This document shows, one piece after another, positions 16,415 to 25,564 of a DNA stretch of 41,346 nucleotides; position 1 is the first letter of the stretch; each line of letters opens with the position of its first letter. The translations under genes were made by a program, and so were the position numbers. The DNA lies in the NCBI GenBank assembly GCA_027449865.1, contig DAIDKV010000084.1:1-41346 (forward strand), read 5' to 3'. The stretch is from Planctomycetales bacterium. Its GTDB lineage: Bacteria; Planctomycetota; Planctomycetia; Isosphaerales; Isosphaeraceae. A model generated the notes under the pieces. The model saw nothing but the letters and a program-made list of their open reading frames with translations, was not told where the DNA came from and searched no databases.

Positions 16415-16536
16415 ACATGGCCCTGTTTCTCGCCGAGTCTCCAGACGCTTTTCATCCTCGGCGGTTTTGAGAGAACACGGAAGAATTCCTACCCGTCCGC
16501 GAACGCGAGATGGCGGAATCTCTTCGTTCGCCCCCC

Positions 16537-17385
16537 TCAATCGACCGGATTCGTCAGCGTCCCAATCCCGTCGATGGCGATCGAGACGACGTCTCCGGGC
16601 TCAAGATGGAAGTCATCGGGCGGGACAATGCCTGTCCCCGTCAACAGAATCACACCGTCGGGGAACCGATCCTCGCGACCCAGCCAGTCGATCAGCTCCT
16701 CCAGTGGACGCGCCATCCGGGCCAGCGTGGTCTCGCCATGAAAGGCAGACTTTCCGTGTCGCTCGATGTCGAGGCGGATGGCGACGCCTGGTCGGGGCGG
16801 CATCGCCGGGGCGAGGGTGATGCACGGTCCGAGCGCACAGGAGCCGTGATAGACCTTGGCCTGAGGGAGGTAGAGCGGGTTCTCGCCCTCGATGTCGCGG
16901 GCGCTGACATCATTTCCCACGGTAAATCCGACGAGCTTCAAGGCAGGGTCAAGGACCAGGGCCAGCTCGGGCTCGGGGACCGACCACTTTGAGTCGCGCC
17001 GGACACGGATCGGCTCGCCAGGTCCGGCGACGCGCGACGGGGTCGCCTTGAAAAACAGCTCGGGGCGGGCGGCGGTGTAAACCTTGTCGTAGAACGAGGC
17101 GGCGTCCTCGGATTCCTCCTGGCGGGCGACCTTGCTCCGCTCGTAGGTAACGCCGGCGCCCCAGACCTCCTGGCGATCGATCGGGGCGAGAAGGCGGGCG
17201 GTGGCCAGCGGAATCGGAGCGCCGGCGTGGTCGAGCCGGCGGCGGACCTCGGCCGAGGGATCGTCGGCGTGGAGGATCGTGGAGAGGGCACCCGCGTCCT
17301 CGGCAATCGGAGTGATCTGACCGTCGCCGAGGACTCCGACGCGGGGGATCGGGGTATCCCCAAGGGTAAACTGAATCAGCCGCAT
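16537..17385 (-). CDS. Fumarylacetoacetate hydrolase family protein
   Basis: A 282-residue FAH-fold enzyme. Metal ligands are visible as Glu138 and Glu140 (VPEPELALV) and Asp159 in GNDVSARDIEGENP; EVWGAGVTYERSK near 73-85 and the RPELFFK block resemble 2-keto-3-deoxy-sugar-acid dehydratases such as 2-keto-3-deoxy-D-arabinonate dehydratase, rather than true fumarylacetoacetase. The enzyme probably handles a 2-oxo acid from sugar-acid breakdown; the substrate is inferred. It is divergent from the MOSC gene across 194 bases. No other genes of sugar-acid degradation are beside it. Confidence 0.85.
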   Translation of the reverse strand: MRLIQFTLGDTPIPRVGVLGDGQITPIAEDAGALSTILHADDPSAEVRRRLDHAGAPIPLATARLLAPIDRQEVWGAGVTYERSKVARQEESEDAASFYDKVYTAARPELFFKATPSRVAGPGEPIRVRRDSKWSVPEPELALVLDPALKLVGFTVGNDVSARDIEGENPLYLPQAKVYHGSCALGPCITLAPAMPPRPGVAIRLDIERHGKSAFHGETTLARMARPLEELIDWLGREDRFPDGVILLTGTGIVPPDDFHLEPGDVVSIAIDGIGTLTNPVD

Positions 17386-17579
17386 GGGAGAGACTCCTGG
17401 GCGTGGATGGGTCGTGATCGGCCTTCGATCGGGACGAGATTAAAGGATCGCCGGCCGGCTCGTCCAGTGGCGGGAGGCCCGGCGTCGCCCCTTGCGGATC
17501 GTGGTCGATTTCGTCAGCCTGGGAGTGAGGCGAGCCCTCGAATCCCTCGACGGGCCCCGCGACAGGAGGAACGATCCCG

Positions 17580-18392
17580 ATGGCGACCGAACGGAGTGGG
17601 ACCATCGCGGCTCTCTGGCGATACCCGGTCAAATCGATGAGGGGCGAACCCATCGAGAGGGCGATCGTGACCGACCGCGGCCTGCGCGGCGATCGGGCCT
17701 ACGCCCTGGTCGATGTCGAGACGGGCAAGGTCGTCAGCGCCAAGAACCCGCGCAAGTGGCCCGATCCCCTGGAATTTCAGAGCGCCCTGCTCCGTTCGTC
17801 CGAGGAGACCTCGGGGACAACGGCAGCGCGGGTGACGCTCCCCGACGGCTCCTCGCTCGACACCGACGCCCCGGACTTCGACGCCCGAATCTCAGCGCTG
17901 CTGGGGCGGGCGGTTCGGCTGGAGTCGTCGGCTGGCGACTCGCCCCGGATCGAGGGCTACTGGCCCGACTTCGACTTTGTCGACAGCCCCGACTCGGTCT
18001 TCGAGGTGAAACTCCCGCCCGGAACTTTTTTCGACGCGGCGGTTGTTCACCTGGTGACCACGGCCACTCTCCGCACGTTCCAGGCGAGCCGCCCCGAGAG
18101 CCGGTTCGACCTTGCGCGGTTCCGGCCCAACATTCTCGTGGAATGGGAGAGCGACGGCTTCCCCGAGGACGGCTGGACCGGCCAGAGCATCCGGATCGGA
18201 GACGAGGTTTGCCTGGCGATCCATCAACCCTGCCCGCGCTGCGTGATGACGACCGTGGGGCAGGGGGGCCTCCCAAAAGATCCGGACGTCCTCCGGACGA
18301 TCGTCCGCGAGAACGGCGGGAACCTCGGCGTGCTGGCCTCGGTCGTCCGCGGCGGGGCCATTCAGCGCGGGGATGCGGTCTCTCTGGGATGA
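17580..18392 (+). CDS. MOSC-domain protein (YcbX-like)
   Basis: A 270-residue protein with an N-terminal beta-barrel MOSC_N part (ALWRYPVKSMRGEP, residues 11-24; TDRGLRGDRAYALVD) and a C-terminal MOSC sulfur-carrier domain with RFRPNILVE near 180-188 and HQPCPRCVMTTV at 215-226; Cys218 and Cys221 are candidates for the reactive/cofactor-binding cysteine. YcbX-type proteins bind the molybdenum cofactor and reduce N-hydroxylated compounds. No redox partner domain is fused. Start ATG at 17580 after AGGAGG. Followed by a hairpin. Confidence 0.85.
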   Translation: MATERSGTIAALWRYPVKSMRGEPIERAIVTDRGLRGDRAYALVDVETGKVVSAKNPRKWPDPLEFQSALLRSSEETSGTTAARVTLPDGSSLDTDAPDFDARISALLGRAVRLESSAGDSPRIEGYWPDFDFVDSPDSVFEVKLPPGTFFDAAVVHLVTTATLRTFQASRPESRFDLARFRPNILVEWESDGFPEDGWTGQSIRIGDEVCLAIHQPCPRCVMTTVGQGGLPKDPDVLRTIVRENGGNLGVLASVVRGGAIQRGDAVSLG

Positions 18393-18395
18393 GGT

Positions 18396-18435
18396 GAGAG
18401 TTCGGATTGCAGATGACGGATGAATCCGATCTCTC
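18396..18435 (+). terminator. Hairpin after the MOSC gene
   Basis: GAGAGTTCGGATT (18396-18408) pairs with AATCCGATCTCTC (18423-18435), 12 of 13, with a 14-base loop. It begins four bases after the MOSC stop codon and ends 48 bases before the next start, so it probably separates the two transcripts. No T-run follows. Confidence 0.55.
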
Positions 18436-18483
18436 CAGCGAGAATCGGGTTGAGTGGCAAGAGGAAATGGGCGAGGGATGGCC

Positions 18484-19785
18484 ATGAGCATCCAGAAACG
18501 ATGGACCTGGGCGGCGCTCGCCCTCGTCGCGACGTGGGCGGTGCCGGCGGCGTCAGGAGCTGGGCCGGGGCGGTCGGTTGAGGTTGCCATCGACGCGGCG
18601 GGCGATGTGCCCGTGGCCGAGATCGTGGACCGGCTGGCGAGGGCGAGCGGGGTCTCCGTCGATCGTCCGCCAGTCGGATTGTCCCTGTCGACACGGGGTC
18701 TTTCGCGGGCTCTGGCGCGGGCGATGCTGGCCGAGGCGCTGGGGCCGGGGGTCGAGGTCGCGTTCCGGCCCGGGTGGATGATCCTCACGATCGACGAAAA
18801 CCGCCTCGCGCCTGACCGCCAGGGCGAGTGGGCCGGTCGGCTGCGCGATCTTTCCGCACGCGCCGCCGAGGCGGCCAGGCGGCGGGAGCAATACGGAATG
18901 CGAGGTCGGGCCTCGTACCGGCCGAACGATCCTACTCGCCCGACGGTCTGCCTGGTCCACGGACTGAACTCGTCGTCGGGAGGATTTGTCCATTTGATCC
19001 CCTGGCTCGAAGAGGCGGGATACGGCGTGGTGGTGCATGATTATCCGTTCAACCGGCCGATCGCGGAGTCGTGCGAGCGATTCGCGAGGGACTGGTCGGC
19101 GTTCCGGAAGCAGGCGGGCGAGCGTCGGCCGTGGGCGATCCTGGCGCACTCGATGGGAGCCCTGCTGGCGCGGGCGCTGATCGAGGACGACGCCACCTGG
19201 GGCCGCGATGTCTCGTCGATGATCCTGGTGGCACCTGTGAACTCGGGCTCGCATCTGGCCCGAATGCAGACGATGATCCAGCTCATGGAAGGTCTGCAAT
19301 CGATCCAGTCGAAGAGGACAGCGCGGGCGATGCTGGACCTCTCGGAGGGCGTGGGCGAGGCGGCGAACGACATGCTGCCGGGGAGTCCGTTGCTCTCGGC
19401 GATGAACCGACGGCCGAGGCGGCGGGGCGTTCCGTATCACATCATCGCGGGGGATCTCGGGTTCCTCGACCGCGAGGGTCGTGCCCGGATTGAGGCGAGA
19501 CTGGACCTGCTGAACCGGAACGCGGGGATTTTCGGCCGGCTGGCGCAGGCGGCGACCGCGGACGTTCCCGCTCTTCTGGACGAGTTGACCGACGGGACGG
19601 GCGACGGCTGCGTGGCGGTCGAGCGGACGCGGCTGGCGGGGGTCTCGGATCACGTGATCGTGCACGCGAACCACGCCGAGCTGATCCGGGCGCCGCTGCT
19701 CTTTCGCGACCCGGGACCGGTCGCCTGCATGCCGGATACCCTCCGATGGTTGGCCGCCGACTGCCCGCGTCCGGACAGAGAGTGA
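18484..19785 (+). CDS. Exported alpha/beta hydrolase (lipase-like) with STN-like N-terminal domain
   Basis: A 433-residue protein with a signal peptide (1-25, ending PAASG). Residues 32-104 (DVPVAEIVDRLARASGVSV, a short spacer, then RALARAMLAEALGPG and WMILTI) resemble the secretin/TonB short N-terminal (STN) fold. Then comes a hydrolase with oxyanion motif VHGLNSSSGG (158-167), nucleophile Ser223 in AHSMGAL, and a C-terminal HANHAELIR block supplying the histidine. Ester or lipid hydrolysis outside the cytoplasm is likely. The start at 18484 is chosen for GCGAGGG at 18471-18477; ATG 18478 and GTG 18454 are alternatives. A fusion of these two folds is unusual. Confidence 0.75.
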   Translation: MSIQKRWTWAALALVATWAVPAASGAGPGRSVEVAIDAAGDVPVAEIVDRLARASGVSVDRPPVGLSLSTRGLSRALARAMLAEALGPGVEVAFRPGWMILTIDENRLAPDRQGEWAGRLRDLSARAAEAARRREQYGMRGRASYRPNDPTRPTVCLVHGLNSSSGGFVHLIPWLEEAGYGVVVHDYPFNRPIAESCERFARDWSAFRKQAGERRPWAILAHSMGALLARALIEDDATWGRDVSSMILVAPVNSGSHLARMQTMIQLMEGLQSIQSKRTARAMLDLSEGVGEAANDMLPGSPLLSAMNRRPRRRGVPYHIIAGDLGFLDREGRARIEARLDLLNRNAGIFGRLAQAATADVPALLDELTDGTGDGCVAVERTRLAGVSDHVIVHANHAELIRAPLLFRDPGPVACMPDTLRWLAADCPRPDRE

Positions 19786-19872
19786 GGCGGCCGGGGCTTG
19801 GGAATCGGCGAAGGTTCGATTAATCTGAGGCAACGCCAGGGATGATTCCGCGATGCCGATGAGGACACCTTC

Positions 19873-21414
19873 ATGTCGCAGACCGTTGTGACCGCGCCGG
19901 GGGGCGAGCTGCCCGCGAGCGAGCCGAGGCCCGAGGGCCATCCGCCCGGGCTTTACGTCCTGTTCACCACCGAGATGTGGGAACGGTTCAGCTACTACGG
20001 GATGCGGGCTCTGCTGGTCCTCTACCTGACGAAGGCGATGGGCCTGGAGCGCAAGGATGCGCTGGACATCTATGCGATCTACACCGGGCTGGTTTACCTG
20101 ACGCCGCTGATCGGCGGCCGGCTGGCCGACCGCATCCTCGGCCAGCGGAAGGCGATCTTCATCGGCGGCATTTTGATGGCGCTCGGGCAGTTTGTCCTGA
20201 CGCAGCCGACGATGCTGAACCTGGGGCTGGGACTTTTGATCGTCGGCAACGGATTCTTCAAGCCGAACATTTCGACGATGGTCGGGACGCTCTATCCGAG
20301 GGGCGATCACCGCCGCGACGGGGCCTACACGATCTTCTACATGGGGATCAACCTCGGGGCGTTCTTCTCGCCGCTGGTTTGCGGCTGGCTGGGCGAGCGG
20401 GTCTCGTGGGGGTCGGGATTTGCCTCGGCGGGGGTCGGGATGATGCTCGGCCTGCTGACGTTCGTCTTCACTCAGAAGATGCTCCAGGGAAGCGGATTGC
20501 CGCCGGGCCGCGAGCCGACACCCGATGCCCGGCTCCACGTCGGAGACTGGATACAGATCGCGGCGATCTCGGCGGCACTGGTCGGGCTGGTCTACGGGGC
20601 GATCGCGTCGTGGGGATCGGTGAGCTGGGTGTGGTCGCCCTCGTGGATGACAAGCACGGCCGCCACGATCCTCTACCGGGGCGCGGTTCTGATCGGTGTT
20701 TTGAGCCTGTTCCTCTATGCGACCGAACCGAGAACGAGCGACTCGGCCGAGGCCGCCGCGCACGAGCCGTTCACGTCGGCCGACTGGCAGCGGATTGGTG
20801 TCATCGTGATCATCAGCCTGTTCTCGATCGTCTTCTGGATGGGCTTCGAGCAGGCGGGGGGGACGATGAACCTGTTCGCCCTGGAGAAGACCGATCGCGA
20901 CCTCTTTGGCTGGGAGATTCCGGCGTCGTACTTCCAGGCGGTGAATCCCGTGTTCATCATCGCGCTGGCGCCGGTTTTCGCCGCGCTCTGGACGTCACTG
21001 TCCCGGCATCGGTTCCCGCTGCCGTCGGTGGCCAAACAGGGCCTGGGGCTGGTGCTGCTGGGAGCGGGCTTCGCGGTGATGTACCTCGCCGACGGACGCG
21101 CGGCGGCCGGGAAGGTCTCGCCGCTCTGGCTGGTCGGTGTGTACTTCGTATTTACGGTTGCGGAATTGTTTATTTCTCCGATCGGGCTTTCGCTGGTGAA
21201 CAAGCTGGCGCACCCGAAGGTCGCCTCGCTGATGATGGCGAGCTGGTTCCTCTGCACGGCCGCGGCCAATTACCTCGCCGGGATCATGGAGGAGACGGTC
21301 AAGGGCTACGACTTTAACCTCTGGGTCTTCCTGGGCGTCTGTGCCTTCGTGCCCGGGCTGCTGATGCTGGCGCTCACGCCGGTTCTGGTGAAGATGTCGC
21401 ACGGGCGCGACTGA
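19873..21414 (+). CDS. POT-family proton-dependent oligopeptide transporter
   Basis: A 513-residue MFS protein with about 14 hydrophobic segments. It carries the POT signatures: EMWERFSYYGMRALLVLYL near residues 34-52, containing the ExxERFxYY motif, GGRLADRILGQRKAIFIGG near 79-97, and FFKPNISTMVGTLYPRGD near 133-150. It couples uptake of di- and tripeptides to protons at the inner membrane. The following S9 peptidase lies 35 bases downstream on the same strand, suggesting a peptide-scavenging pair. Start ATG at 19873; a GAGGA stands about 10 bases upstream. Confidence 0.93.
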   Translation: MSQTVVTAPGGELPASEPRPEGHPPGLYVLFTTEMWERFSYYGMRALLVLYLTKAMGLERKDALDIYAIYTGLVYLTPLIGGRLADRILGQRKAIFIGGILMALGQFVLTQPTMLNLGLGLLIVGNGFFKPNISTMVGTLYPRGDHRRDGAYTIFYMGINLGAFFSPLVCGWLGERVSWGSGFASAGVGMMLGLLTFVFTQKMLQGSGLPPGREPTPDARLHVGDWIQIAAISAALVGLVYGAIASWGSVSWVWSPSWMTSTAATILYRGAVLIGVLSLFLYATEPRTSDSAEAAAHEPFTSADWQRIGVIVIISLFSIVFWMGFEQAGGTMNLFALEKTDRDLFGWEIPASYFQAVNPVFIIALAPVFAALWTSLSRHRFPLPSVAKQGLGLVLLGAGFAVMYLADGRAAAGKVSPLWLVGVYFVFTVAELFISPIGLSLVNKLAHPKVASLMMASWFLCTAAANYLAGIMEETVKGYDFNLWVFLGVCAFVPGLLMLALTPVLVKMSHGRD

Positions 21415-21449
21415 CCAACGAGCCACCCCAAGACGGGAGATTCTGCAAC

Positions 21450-23492
21450 GTGTTCAAGCTTGGATTCCTCGCGGCGATTGGCTTTCTCATGCTTGCGGCC
21501 CCGCTGTTCGCGGCGGGGCGGGCGATGACCATCGACGACCTGCTTGCCGTCAAGGGGGTCGCCGATCCCCAGCTTTCGCCAGATGGCTCGATGGTCGTCT
21601 ACGTCGTCTCGGAACTGGATCGCTCGACCGACAAGACGAACAGCAGCCTCTGGATTGTTCCCGCGTCGGGCGGCGATCCGAAACGCCTGACCACCACGCC
21701 CGGGACCAACAACCACCCGCGCTGGAGCCCCGATGGAAAGACGGTCGCGTTCGTCTCCAGCCGGGGCGGCTCTTCGCAGGTCTGGCTGCTGCCGATCGAC
21801 GGCGGCGAGCCCCGCCAGGTGACGAAGCTCCCCATCGACGTCTCCGGCCCGCTCTGGTCGCCGAAGGGCGATCGCGTTGCCTTCACGGCCGAGGTCTACC
21901 CGGGGCAGTCCCCCGATCAGACCGCCGCGAAGGACAAGGAAAAAGAAGCGGCCAAGAGCAAGGTCCGGACCTATGATCGGCTGATGATCCGCCACTGGAA
22001 CGTCTGGGACGAGTCGAAGCGGAGCCATCTCTTCGTGGCGGACGTCGCGACCGGCGAGGCCCGCGACCTCACGCCGAAGCTCGACGTGAACACGCCGCCG
22101 GCACCCTTTGGCGGGTCGTCGGATTACGCCTGGTCGCCCGACGGGAAGGAGATCGCCTTCACCGCCGAGCCAATCCACGATCACGCCTGGTCCACGAATA
22201 CGGATATCTGGGCCGTTCCCGCTGACGGCGGCGAGCCTCGCAACCTGACCGAATCCAACAAGGGAGCCGACGGCCAGCCGGTCTATTCGCCGGATGGCAA
22301 GTGGCTCGCGTATCTCAGCCAGGCGCGGGCGGGCTTCGAGGCCGATCAGTGGGTGTTGAAGGTCGTCGACCGGGCGACAGGGAAGGCCCAATCGCTCACG
22401 AAGGAACTCGATCGGCCCGTCCTCGCGTTTGCCTGGGGATCGAAGCCCGACGAGATGTTTGCCGTGATCGACGACACGGGGACCGAGCCGATCGTTGCGC
22501 TGAAGGTCGGACCCGATGCGCCGGCAAGGATGACCCGCCTCGTCACTGGCGGGGTCCAGTCCGGCCTGATGGTCGACGCGAAGGCCGGCAAGATGGTTTA
22601 CACCCACCACGACGCCTCGCACCCGGCCGAGGTCTTCGTCGCCGATCTCGACGGCAAGAACGCCACCCCGCTTACTCACCACAACGCCCCGCTTCTGGCA
22701 CAGCTCGACCTGGCAGGGCTGGAAGGCTTCTCGTTTCAGGGGGCCAACGGCGACGAGGTCCACGGCTGGGTGATGAAGCCGCCGGGATACGAGCCGGGGA
22801 AGAAGTATCCGGTCGCCTTTTTGATCCACGGCGGCCCACAGGGCGCCTGGCACGACGAGTGGCACGCGCGCTGGAATTATCCGATGTTCGCCGCGCCCGG
22901 TTATGCCCTGGTCGCGATCAACCCCCGCGGGTCGACCGGCTACGGCCAGAAGTTCACCGACCAGATCAGCCAGGACTGGACGGGCAAGGTCTACGACGAC
23001 CTGATGAAGGGTCTCGATCACGCGCTGAAGACGTATGATTTCCTCGATGGCAAGCGGATGGCGGCTCTGGGGGGCTCTTACGGCGGGTTCATGGTCAACT
23101 GGATCGCCGGGCACTCCGACCGATTCAGGGCGCTGGTGAGCCACGCCGGCGTGTTTGAGCTGACCAGCATGTACGGGACGACCGAGGAACTCTGGTTCCC
23201 CGAGTGGGAGTACGGCGGCCCGCCCTGGGAAAAGGCCGAGCATTACCGAGAGCGGTCGCCCTCGACGTTCGCGGCGCACTTCAAGACGCCGACTCTCGTG
23301 ACCCACGGGGCGCTCGATTTCCGGGTCCCGGACGCACAGGGACTCGGGATGTTCACCACCCTCCAGCGCCGGGGTGTGCCGAGCCGGTATGTCTGGTTCC
23401 CGGACGAGGGGCACTGGATCACCAAACCGGCGAACCGGATCGTCTGGTGGAACGAGGTCCACGCCTGGCTGGCGAAGTATCTGAAGGACTGA
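21450..23492 (+). CDS. Exported S9-family (prolyl oligopeptidase/acylaminoacyl-type) peptidase
   Basis: A 680-residue serine peptidase. Signal peptide at 1-21 (LAAPLFAA), a beta-propeller of WD/TolB-like blades (repeated SPDG motifs between about 40 and 300), then an alpha/beta hydrolase domain with GGSYGG holding Ser543, Asp623 in LDFRVP and His655 in EGHWI. It cleaves short peptides in the periplasm, matching the peptide transporter just upstream. The start is GTG (21450), after GGAG. An ABC ATPase gene follows after 34 bases. Assignment to the S9C subgroup (acylaminoacyl peptidase/DPP-like) rests on overall layout. Confidence 0.92.
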   Translation: MFKLGFLAAIGFLMLAAPLFAAGRAMTIDDLLAVKGVADPQLSPDGSMVVYVVSELDRSTDKTNSSLWIVPASGGDPKRLTTTPGTNNHPRWSPDGKTVAFVSSRGGSSQVWLLPIDGGEPRQVTKLPIDVSGPLWSPKGDRVAFTAEVYPGQSPDQTAAKDKEKEAAKSKVRTYDRLMIRHWNVWDESKRSHLFVADVATGEARDLTPKLDVNTPPAPFGGSSDYAWSPDGKEIAFTAEPIHDHAWSTNTDIWAVPADGGEPRNLTESNKGADGQPVYSPDGKWLAYLSQARAGFEADQWVLKVVDRATGKAQSLTKELDRPVLAFAWGSKPDEMFAVIDDTGTEPIVALKVGPDAPARMTRLVTGGVQSGLMVDAKAGKMVYTHHDASHPAEVFVADLDGKNATPLTHHNAPLLAQLDLAGLEGFSFQGANGDEVHGWVMKPPGYEPGKKYPVAFLIHGGPQGAWHDEWHARWNYPMFAAPGYALVAINPRGSTGYGQKFTDQISQDWTGKVYDDLMKGLDHALKTYDFLDGKRMAALGGSYGGFMVNWIAGHSDRFRALVSHAGVFELTSMYGTTEELWFPEWEYGGPPWEKAEHYRERSPSTFAAHFKTPTLVTHGALDFRVPDAQGLGMFTTLQRRGVPSRYVWFPDEGHWITKPANRIVWWNEVHAWLAKYLKD

Positions 23493-23526
23493 AGCCACGT
23501 CATTAGCCCAGGCGTGAGATTCTCCG

Positions 23527-24306
23527 GTGATCGAACTTTTCGACATCACGCAGCATTACGGAGTCCGGCCGATCCTCCGCGAGATCAGCCTGCGCATCGA
23601 GCCGGGTGAGGTCATCGTCATCCTCGGGCCCAACGGCATGGGGAAAACCACCCTTCTCGGCGTGATGGGCGGTGTTCTGGCACCCCAGCGCGGGGAGGTC
23701 TGGATCGACGGGATACGCCGGCGGAACTCCGAGGACGAGGAACTCGCGATCCGACGTCGGACCGTTTACCTCCCGGATCGTCCCTGGCTGCCGGCCACGC
23801 GGACCGGTCGCGAATTCCTCCTCGCCGTTGGCAAGCTCTACGACATCGAGGAGTTCCGGTTGATGGATCACGTCGACCGCCTCCTCGACCTCTTCGACCT
23901 CGCCGAGAAGGGAGATTCGGCGATCCTGACCTACTCGGCCGGTCAGACGAAGAAGATCGCCCTGGCCTCGGCCCTGGTCGCCGAGACACCGATCCTACTG
24001 CTCGACGAGCCGTTCTCCGGCGGGCTCGATCCGGCCGGCATTCTCTCGCTCAAACGGATCATCCAGCATCACGGCCGTCGCCGCGATCGGACGATCGTGT
24101 TGACCAGTCCTGTCCCCGAGCTGGTCGAGGAGATCGCGACCCGGGTGATTGTCCTGCACGACGGCCGGCTGCTCGCCTTTGACACGATCGACGGATTGCA
24201 GCGGCTGGTCGGGCACCGCGGGCCGCTCGACGAGGTGCTTCAGCGGTTCGTCTTCCCCGACGCCACCCGCAAGCTCGAGGGCTATCTTCAGGACTTCGGC
24301 CGATGA
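23527..24306 (+). CDS. ABC transporter ATP-binding protein
   Basis: A 259-residue ABC ATPase: Walker A GPNGMGKTT (34-42), Walker B ILLLDEP (156-162) and an H-loop-like LTSP motif. The signature reads YSAGQ (136-140) rather than LSGGQ, and the usual Q-loop glutamine is replaced in YLPDRPW (81-87). It probably powers the membrane protein encoded next, with which it shares an ATGA overlap. Starts with GTG after CTCCGGTGA-like weak sequence. The type resembles ABC-2 exporters; the substrate is unknown. Confidence 0.88.
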   Translation: MIELFDITQHYGVRPILREISLRIEPGEVIVILGPNGMGKTTLLGVMGGVLAPQRGEVWIDGIRRRNSEDEELAIRRRTVYLPDRPWLPATRTGREFLLAVGKLYDIEEFRLMDHVDRLLDLFDLAEKGDSAILTYSAGQTKKIALASALVAETPILLLDEPFSGGLDPAGILSLKRIIQHHGRRRDRTIVLTSPVPELVEEIATRVIVLHDGRLLAFDTIDGLQRLVGHRGPLDEVLQRFVFPDATRKLEGYLQDFGR

Positions 24307-25436
24307 TCCGACGCATCCCTCCGGCCGCTCGACGCTGGCTCGGGCAGTGGTTTCCACTGATCGTCTTCTACCTGTCCATGGACTTCATGACGCTCGCGTG
24401 GCTCCATCCGCACGAGATCGGCCGATGGATCCTCGGTGTCGCGGCCGTGTTCTGGGGGGTTCGCCGCGTGGCGGCGTTCCACCCGTGGTACAACGGCGAT
24501 TATCGACAATGGCTCAGGCTAACCCCCTGGACCAGTCGCAAGCCGCTGCCGATGGGTCCGGTCGTGCCGACCTGGGGCGACGGCCTCTACCTGGCGACGA
24601 TCCTCCTGCTGAGCACCACCGCGCCCGAGCCGATGTCGATGCGATATGTCGCCCTGTTTGTGCTCGGCCACGTCGCGGCGATCGTGCCGACGATCCGGAA
24701 GGAGGACGCACCGATCCGGGCCGTCACGATCGCGGGCCTCGGGCTGGCCGTCCGGCATTTTTACAACCCGCCGGTCTGTCTGGCCGTTGGGGCGGCTGTC
24801 TACCTGATCGCGTATCAGGGATTGCGCCGGTCGCTGAATCGGTTCGCGGAGACAGCCGAGCCGTACCGGCTCTCGTCCGAGAACCTCACCGGCGACCCGC
24901 TGGTGGATCAGCTCAACGCCGTCGGGTGGCCGTACGGGCCGATGCTGGTCGACACCCAGGACACCCGGCCCTGGTCCCGGGTCGATACGGCCATCCTCTG
25001 CTTGCTGATCGCCTGGTGGATCGACAGCCTTGGCGCACTCTTTGTCGACCCACAGAAGCGGCTGGCGTTCCTTGGGTTTATCGCGGCCATCTTCGAGCTG
25101 TTTCCTCTGATGCGACTCGGAGGATATGTCCAGGGATGCGCTCCACCGATCTCGTTCTGGGGCCGGGTTCGGACGATGCGACTCATCCTTCCCGGATATG
25201 ATCGGATTCTTGTTGGTCCGATCTGTGGACTACTGGCCGGGCCGATGACAGTCGCGCTGCTGACGGCGATCGGGGCGCCGATGGAGGTCCGGCTCTCAAC
25301 CGCCTGCGGGATGGTTCTGCTCGTCGTCATTCTGACACCACCCAGCCTCCGGCGATGGCGGCTGACGGGGGCGTATCGCATGGACCCGGGATCGCCTGTT
25401 CGGCAGGCCGGGAAGCGGTTCATCCAGGCGGGATAG
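24303..25436 (+). CDS. Membrane protein, probable permease partner of the ABC ATPase
   Basis: A 377-residue polytopic protein with around eight or more hydrophobic segments clustered at both ends, and a polar middle loop (about 185-230). Helices include LIVFYLSMDFMTLAWL, VALFVLGHVAAIVP and GMVLLVVILTPP. No ABC-2 permease motif could be recognised; the partnership rests on the four-base overlap with the ATPase gene. The loop FPLMRLGGY (near 275) is reminiscent of the LMRLDGY motif of peptide-processing membrane proteins, but the similarity is short. Function as permease is inferred. Confidence 0.7.
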   Translation: MIRRIPPAARRWLGQWFPLIVFYLSMDFMTLAWLHPHEIGRWILGVAAVFWGVRRVAAFHPWYNGDYRQWLRLTPWTSRKPLPMGPVVPTWGDGLYLATILLLSTTAPEPMSMRYVALFVLGHVAAIVPTIRKEDAPIRAVTIAGLGLAVRHFYNPPVCLAVGAAVYLIAYQGLRRSLNRFAETAEPYRLSSENLTGDPLVDQLNAVGWPYGPMLVDTQDTRPWSRVDTAILCLLIAWWIDSLGALFVDPQKRLAFLGFIAAIFELFPLMRLGGYVQGCAPPISFWGRVRTMRLILPGYDRILVGPICGLLAGPMTVALLTAIGAPMEVRLSTACGMVLLVVILTPPSLRRWRLTGAYRMDPGSPVRQAGKRFIQAG

Positions 25437-25564
25437 GCGCCTGGGTGCAAGTCCCCTGGCGACGGGGCGGATCGCTCTGATAAGGTAATTCGGCGGCCTG
25501 GCGCGTGGGTGCGATGCGGGCGCCGGGCGACGGGCCGCAATCATCCGAGGGGGGAATCCCAAGC

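Noticed and set aside
18553-20763. 736-residue minus-strand frame
   Set aside because: Runs antisense across both the hydrolase and the peptide transporter genes; composition is that of shadow translation.
21306-23549. 747-residue minus-strand frame
   Set aside because: Antisense of the S9 peptidase, whose catalytic triad and signal peptide are clear on the plus strand.
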